DNA of 64,000 nt, from the NCBI RefSeq assembly GCF_014066305.1, contig NW_023501067.1, forward strand, positions 372,001 to 436,000, written 5' to 3'. Position numbers and translations under genes: made by a program. A model generated the notes under the pieces. It had not been told where the DNA came from. It worked only from the letters and a program-made list of their open reading frames with translations, and made no database searches. This DNA is from Letharia columbiana (Eukaryota; Ascomycota; Lecanoromycetes; Lecanorales; Parmeliaceae). Positions 58,201 to 64,000 of this stretch are shown in pieces; position 1 is the first letter of the stretch; each line of letters opens with the position of its first letter.

Positions 58201-59730
58201 CCTGGGACCACGAAAGGCCGCACAACTCATCAAAGTTATCAATCTCAATGGTGGCGTCGTCTCTTCGCGATCGGAATTGGTAGGTGACCCGGACCGGAAT
58301 ATCTTAGCCGCTGTTGGGGCAAAGGTTTGGAACAACTGTGCCAGCTTCCTCTTCATCGAATTCGACAGCTCAGAACCGGACGCTGACTACCTCGACAACA
58401 CTCGAGTGCACCCAGAGGACTATGACCTTGGACGAAAGATGGCTGCTGATGCTCTTGAATTGGACGAGGAAGATATCGAAGCTGAGCAGCAAGAGAATGG
58501 TCCAGGAGCCATTGTCAGAAAGCTCATTAAGGATGAGTCCCAAGAGAAGGTCAATGATCTCATTCTGGAGGAGTACGCGGAGCAGCTGGAGAAAAACTTC
58601 AATCAGCGAAAGCGAGCCACTTTAGAAACGATTCGTGCTGAACTACAGCAGCCGTACGAGGAGTTGCGAAGGAACTTTGCACTCCTGTCGACCAACGAGA
58701 TCTTCACCATGTTCACTGGTGAGACCTCGGATTCATTGTGTGAAGGCATGGTAGTACCCGTCTCCATAAAAAAGGTTGCCGATGATTATGTCGAAGCCAA
58801 GCTGGACTGCGGCATTGAGGGCACTGTACCTGCTCTTGCTGTCTCCAATAGACCAGACGTCTCCGCGAAGCAACTCTTCTCCGCTCATCAGACAGTACAG
58901 GCCAAGATAACCTACCTCAATCGCAAGCAGCTGACCGCTAATTTCTCCCTCCGCGAAGACGAGCTTCAAAGACCATATCGAAAGGAAGCCGATCGCATGA
59001 GGGATGAATGGGACGAGGACCAGGAGCGGAAAGACAAGGAGTCAATGATGGAGAAAAACGATGTTTCCGGCCGTACCCAGAGAGTCATCAAGCATCCCCT
59101 ATTCAAACCCTTCAACAGCATTCAAGCAGAGGAGTATCTTGGCTCTCAAGCTCGGGGCGACCTGGTTATTCGTCCTTCCTCGAAAGGGCTTGACCATCTT
59201 GCTGTGACTTGGAAGGTATCAGACAACATTTACCAGCACATCGATGTGCTTGAGCTAGACAAAACGAACCAAATCTCCGGAGGAACTACACTCAAGATTG
59301 GCGGCCGTTATAATTACAGTGATCTCGATGAACTAATTGTCAACCATGTAAAAGCGATGGCCAAGAAGGTGGATGAGATGATGCTTCATGAGAAGTATCA
59401 GAACCTCAGTAAAGCTGATACTGGTAAGCAGCAGCAATCCTTGCTTCAACAAAAGGTCTTTGCTGACATACTGCCACAGAGCGATGGTTGACCACCTACA
59501 CCGAAGCCAATCCCAAACGATCCGTCTACAATTTTTGCATCGATCCCAAACACGCCGGCTACTTTTTCCTTTGCTTCAAAGCTGGCCAGCATGCTCAGGT
59601 CCAACACTGGGCTGTCAAAGTCGTTCCGCAGGCATTTGAGCTCCAAAAGAATATGTACCCTGATATGAGGGCGTTGTGCAATGGCTTCAAGCTACTGTTC
59701 ACGAACATGCAAAGTGGAAAGCGGCGGTAG
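55213..59730 (+). CDS. spt6: Spt6 transcription elongation factor
   Basis: Histone chaperone travelling with RNA polymerase II. Four exons (55213-55407, 55477-55656, 55709-59423 and 59480-59730) give 1446 aa, normal for Spt6. The start is the ATG of [13 protein letters not shown]. The N-terminus is strongly acidic with basic runs ([16 protein letters not shown]). The core follows the Spt6/Tex order: helix-turn-helix, a YqgF-like region ([17 protein letters not shown]), the helix-hairpin-helix ([20 protein letters not shown]), an S1 domain ([20 protein letters not shown]) and tandem SH2. The SH2 domain has [16 protein letters not shown] and [10 protein letters not shown] with the phosphate-binding Arg. 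The last intron splits DTERWLTTY. Without it the frame would stop at 59491 and lose the end of the second SH2. The C-terminus is [17 protein letters not shown]. It is convergent with rrp4. Confidence 0.97.
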
Positions 59731-59952
59731 GATGGTACCTTTCTTCCACTCTTCACCTGTCTTCAATTAGTTTTATTTGGAACATCTGGCATCAAGCAGG
59801 CGGTTGCGCGATTGGGCCTGCGTGAGCGTTGTCTTTCGAAAAGTGTAACAATAGATTGGAAGAGCCGAGGCTTTCGCGGTCGAGCCTCCCTGACGGAGGA
59901 AAATTGAGAACTCGTGCCTTGGATCACATACATATGGCTCTTGATCGGTTCT

Positions 59953-61006
59953 CTACCCTCTCGCAGCATGCACAGCCCTCAACGCTTCTCTCACAACCCT
60001 CCTCCCCCTTTCCCCACCCAAATACTCTCCACCCTCCTCTCCTTCCTCATCCCCCACCCCCTCATCTTCCACACTCGCTTCATAGGCCCTCATAACCATC
60101 TCCTCGTCCACCCTACAGCCACCCTCGACCAACGCCCTTACACATCCGCTTAACCTCGCAATCTCCCACCTCGTCTCCTCCCCAATACTCTCATTCCTAT
60201 TCTCATACATGCCCTCTCCAACCTTCTCTTCCAAGTTATTCACCCCCATACCAGCACTCGCATGTCTTCCACCCTTCCCTTCCACAAGTTCTCCACCCAC
60301 ATGCTTGCAGATCCATATATACCCATTCACACCGAGCACGACATCGACTTCCCCACCCCCATTAGCCGTCAGCACAGTCCACACCTGCCTCCTACTCCTC
60401 ACCACCCCACCTCCACCCCCACCCGTCCCAGAAACAGACAAGAACACCCCATTCCTCAACTTCCCGTACTTCAAACTCCGCGTATGCAAACTCGCCGCCC
60501 CATCCTGATACACACTCTGCACCTCCGCGACCAGCAAATCGCCCTCGCCAAAAAACGTCCGTATCGCAAGCTCATCCGTACTCGTTCTCTTCCTCAGTAT
60601 CCCTCCGGGCAAGTTGATGGCGGAGAGGGGCAGGTGGGCCAGCAACGGGGCGGAAAGGTCGACTTTCCAGCGCTTCGTTTGCACCTCGACGACGCGGCCG
60701 ACGACGAGGTCGCCGATTTCGGGCGTGTAGCGCGCGCGGAGGGGGCGGATGGAGAGGAGTTTGTTGGTCTTGAGCAGGGTGCCGGCGACGGAGGAGACGA
60801 TTTGGGGGGACGTGGGGTGCGTGTAGGTCCCGTGGCCGCTGGGGCGCGTCAGTGAAGCCTTTGCGGATGAGTCTGGGTGGGAGATGGTGGAGGGTGGGAG
60901 GGAAGACGAGTGCATACCGCATCCATTGGGGGTCGTCGGTTACGGTTTCGCCGGGCGTGACTATGGATCTGGTGGAGAGTTTGGGACGTTTGGAGGGGGG
61001 AGGCAT
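59953..61006 (-). CDS. rrp4: Rrp4 exosome cap subunit
   Basis: RNA-binding cap protein of the nuclear and cytoplasmic 3'-5' RNA exosome. Two exons (61006-60918 and 60838-59953) give 324 aa. The join restores the conserved [14 protein letters not shown]. The S1 domain holds [20 protein letters not shown] and [20 protein letters not shown], followed by [16 protein letters not shown]. The KH region includes [14 protein letters not shown] and [12 protein letters not shown], the GxNGxIWI-type motif of Rrp4. Tracts rich in Gly and Glu near residues 175 and 300 are longer than in yeast. Start chosen at 61006 because the upstream ATG near 61053 is out of frame. Convergent with spt6, 222 bases between stops. 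Confidence 0.96.
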
Positions 61007-62619
61007 GTCGGTGTCGCCGTCTGAGTCGAGGGAGGGGGAGTCGGAAGGCTCATTGTGGTGGAGGGGGTGAGAGGGGCGCTGGGAGGGTGATTGTGAAGGG
61101 CATTGTAGAGGTAGTGAGGCGGGTGTAGAGAGCTTGAGCTCGAGGATCTCGGTCGCCTAAGAAAGGTGATTGCTTCGGGGATAAATGAGCGGAGTTAAGA
61201 GTTTTGTACAACTTGGTGATATTCTATTGGCTGAAAATTGAACATTCTAGATGGATTCACTCCTCACTCCTCATCACCTTCATGGCGCGGGCCGTTGGTA
61301 CCGCGTGTATCTTTCCACCTGGCAGGTGAACCCATATCCGAGACTTTTCCAATTTCGTGGCGCTCAGACCATTCTCTTGACAGCTTCCGACGGGCACTGT
61401 GGACTACCGAAGCTCCTCCTGCTCTGGTCGGTCTATTCATCGCTCAATCGTCACCTCGCTCCTACCCCTTATCATTTTCATCCCTCATATCTTCAGTTGA
61501 GGGCAGATGAACTAACTGTGTCTTCATCGTGCGCGATACCCTCATTTCCACCTTGAGGTCCGCTTGGGTATTTGTAGACCAATAATACTCTCAGACTCGG
61601 ATTCTTAGCCTTAACCGCTCATCTCAGTCGAGCGCAGAACTACGAAATAGACATCCGTCCTCATCTATTCTACAAACTCACCGATCGCATGGAAGTCAAT
61701 GTGCATTCCGAGCATAGACTTACCCTGAACTGTATGGAATATCGCACGTTTACAGATACTTCAGAAGACGTCGTGTTCACCACTACTTAGACGTGTGCAA
61801 AGGGCGAGAGGGAATGGAAAAGTTGGGGCTTTCATTGCAAGGTTCAAAATCGAATACTCACCAAGAATCTGGTCTCGGTACACAGAGATAATCTTTCATG
61901 GGCGGATCAAACGAGTCTTCCATGCGCGAACCAAAAGAGTATTTCAAGCCAACCTTGTGATCGTGATCATCATCGCCTGGGAAGGCAATTACCTACCGAT
62001 AGCTTCTTAACGACTGCGACTTGAGTTGCGTAGTCTGCGCAATCAGAAGGGATTGGTTAAGGAACTCCTCCATCAATACCCACGACTCATCCAGGCATGC
62101 AGCTCGTTGGGCTTTTGATCAACACATTCGAAATTTCACAAGGATCGTAGTGTTACAAGAATCTTCTATCGCTGCTGACCTCATGCAAGGATCCAGAGCA
62201 ATATAGCTGATCACTATGATGTATCTTCGCATTTGACCCGCGTTGTCACTCCGATCACAGCCTGTACAGTAATCGAAGATGGTATCCCCTCAGAGGAAGT
62301 ATTTGTCCACGGTTTCGTCAGGCAACAATCCGGTCACCATTTGATCGCCAAGCACAGCTTGTCTGAATGGAGCATTAAAGAACATGCTCAGCCAGACATC
62401 AGGAAATGCAATATATATAAAAACTCTTGTCTCTGCGTCATTATTGCAATGCTATCGAAGTCACCTTTCTTCTATTCTCCCGTGTCTCTTGAACTTTATC
62501 ATCAATCTCTCTCAATTCCAACCCTTGCTATCTTATCATCGCCATTACTGCTCTCTGCTTCCAACAAATTATACGCTCAAATTTAGGATTACCCTCTCTA
62601 CTCTTCCGCTGCTGCTAAG
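61007..62619. other. 1.6-kb stretch without recognisable gene
   Basis: Open frames up to about 117 codons occur but none has a domain, signal peptide or consistent splice model. The right end is the promoter of the gene at 62620. Confidence 0.4.
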
Positions 62620-63330
62620 ATGTGCAAAGAAGAGCGTCCCTTGTCGACGGTCAAGTTCCTCGGCGACGCCTTATCCCTGAACCATATTGCAAGCACTCCG
62701 AACCCAGAAGCAAACCAAACCGACAATGGAAGAACACCAGAAGAGATCTCGGTCTTCGATAATATCTACTTACCAATCCTAACAAGAAGCGGCATTCCAA
62801 TCACAGACCAAGACAGGGAAGAAATGAGACTGCGCGGTTTATCGCCCATTCCGGAAGAGCATGTCACATGGGCAAGAGCAGATCAAGCATGGCGGTCTTT
62901 CGAACAATCAAGGGAGATGCAGCCAGCGCAAAGCCCAGTGCGATGGCTTTTGGACGAAAGCATGCGCTTTGAAGAACCCGAAGAATACATCAGCGACCCG
63001 GGCCTACCAACCGATGACCTTGGTAACCGATCTTTTGATCTCCCGACTTTAGCATCCTTCCTCCCGATCCCACCTCCGGAGACCTGGTCTGTCCACACAG
63101 AAGATGCTCACACCGCTAGCAGTAATTTGACGAGACTATCAGCACGCCTGCCAGGCACCGAAGGCCGTCGCTCGACAACTCCTAACCAGCTGCAAGAGCT
63201 GATGAATACTGTGCAGACCGTCAGTAGTCGTGATGCGATGTTTGGGGATGAGGGCTATCAGAGTTTGAGATCGAGTGACTCGGAGAGTGAGACGAAGGAG
63301 GGGGAGAGTGAGGAGGGGGAGGTGGAGTAG
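62620..63330 (+). CDS. unknown hydrophilic protein
   Basis: Intronless open frame of 236 aa starting at the ATG at 62620 (MCKEERPLSTVKFLGDALSL). It is hydrophilic and mostly disordered-looking. One segment may fold: VFDNIYLPILTRSGIPITDQ, then EEMRLRGLSPIPEEHVTWAR. The C-terminal 35 residues are Ser/Glu-rich and acidic (SSDSESETKEGESEEGEVE). There is no signal peptide, membrane helix or recognised domain. Length, ATG and steady composition support a real gene, but the family is unknown to me. Confidence 0.6.
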   Translation: MCKEERPLSTVKFLGDALSLNHIASTPNPEANQTDNGRTPEEISVFDNIYLPILTRSGIPITDQDREEMRLRGLSPIPEEHVTWARADQAWRSFEQSREMQPAQSPVRWLLDESMRFEEPEEYISDPGLPTDDLGNRSFDLPTLASFLPIPPPETWSVHTEDAHTASSNLTRLSARLPGTEGRRSTTPNQLQELMNTVQTVSSRDAMFGDEGYQSLRSSDSESETKEGESEEGEVE

Positions 63331-63837
63331 GAGAGCGACGAGAGGGAGTGGGGAGGTGTTTGAGGGATGGTTTGGGTCTTTGAAGGGAAAGGCTACGATT
63401 GACATTGGATGACGGGGCTATTGAGGTTATAGATACTAGATACTGTCGAGGTACGATCAGGTTTGGGCTGATAAGCCCCTATCTCGGGGATGAAGGGGGA
63501 AATGTTCCATAAGGTATCAATCCCAACGTCCAACACATATACCCTCCATCTCTTTTGTACCAATTCCCAAACTCGAACGCGCTGTCACACTGATGACAAC
63601 TCGTGGAGCCTGCTGATCAAATATAGCTGACAGGTGACTAACGAAGTAATCTCTGCTTCTAACGCAGTCATCCGTAAGAGGAAAAACAGCCAAGTTTACT
63701 ACTGCAATATTCTTTCCTGTCTGTCAAACCACATTCACGCCTGATTTCCTACTACTCTGCTATGCATCAGTCAACTCCACCCCCCCCCGACCTTCCACCT
63801 CTTCCACCAACCCCCTCCCCCTCCCCCTCCCGCACCA
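63331..63837. other. stretch without recognisable gene
   Basis: Intergenic; ends in a C-rich tract at 63778-63835. Confidence 0.5.
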
Positions 63838-64000
63838 ATGCGAAACTTCAACCTCCACGGCCCCTTGACCGGCGAAACCTGGCCGGAACAACGCGCCATC
63901 CGCGCCTACGTGGCTTTCCACCGATGGAAAGCCAGCAGGGTCGACTGGACAACGCCAGGCAGCGGGCAACTCCCTTTGCTGACCCGGCGCCTCGACTTCG
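63838..64000 (+). CDS. possible gene start, cut by the right edge
   Basis: From the ATG at 63838 a frame is open to the window end (54 codons: MRNFNLHGPLTGETWPEQRA...), with Trp and aromatic residues spaced as in real proteins. A second frame from an ATG at 63765 is also open but Pro/Arg-rich. I prefer the first. No family is recognised from so little sequence. Confidence 0.35.
   Translation, partial: MRNFNLHGPLTGETWPEQRAIRAYVAFHRWKASRVDWTTPGSGQLPLLTRRLDF

Overview
The window is chromosomal DNA of a filamentous ascomycete (Pezizomycotina). Genes carry short introns (about 40-65 bases, usually GTAAGT-type donors), and the conserved proteins (Slt2 and Ste7-type kinases, Spt6, Mrc1, Rrp4, a GH18 chitinase) are of the filamentous-fungal type. 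One 7-kb stretch is extremely AT-rich and stop-riddled, with TpA in place of CpA. That is the mark of repeat-induced point mutation (RIP). I cannot fix the genus. Splice models were built by hand from reading frame, GT-AG (once GC-AG) borders and family alignment from memory.

Layout. 1-6.2 kb: gene-poor, with a possible broken gene, a three-copy ~210-bp tandem repeat and a frame-broken gene for a small membrane protein. 6.2-15.0 kb: four minus-strand genes, namely an aldo-keto reductase with a CRE palindrome in its promoter, an FHA protein with a C-terminal membrane segment, the cell-wall-integrity MAP kinase Slt2, and an F-box protein. 15-25 kb: sparse, holding a GH18 chitinase and the decayed remnant of an NB-ARC/TPR (NLR-like) gene. 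25-37 kb: a phospholipase-D-superfamily protein, a frameshifted BTB gene, three proteins of unknown function and a secreted GPI-anchor candidate. At 32.8-33.7 kb lies a complete miniature copia-type LTR element inside or beside a decaying gene. 37.4-43.3 kb: mrc1 and a small secreted protein. 43.6-51.9 kb: a transposon island, with an internally deleted Tc1/mariner element next to a RIP-destroyed Ty3/gypsy retrotransposon. Both contain homopolymer tracts that look like assembly damage. 52.9-61 kb: ste7 (MAPKK) divergent from spt6, which is convergent with rrp4. 61-64 kb: one unknown protein gene and the possible start of another at the right edge.

How the genes work together. The conserved genes are housekeeping or signalling genes, not a pathway cluster. 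Slt2 (cell wall integrity) and Ste7 (pheromone/invasive growth) belong to different MAPK cascades. Mrc1 is the replication checkpoint mediator, Spt6 the elongation histone chaperone and Rrp4 the exosome cap subunit. The most informative non-genic object is the mini-LTR element: 155-bp LTRs, 5-bp target duplication, a primer site matching the initiator-tRNA anticodon arm, and seven 25-bp leader repeats.
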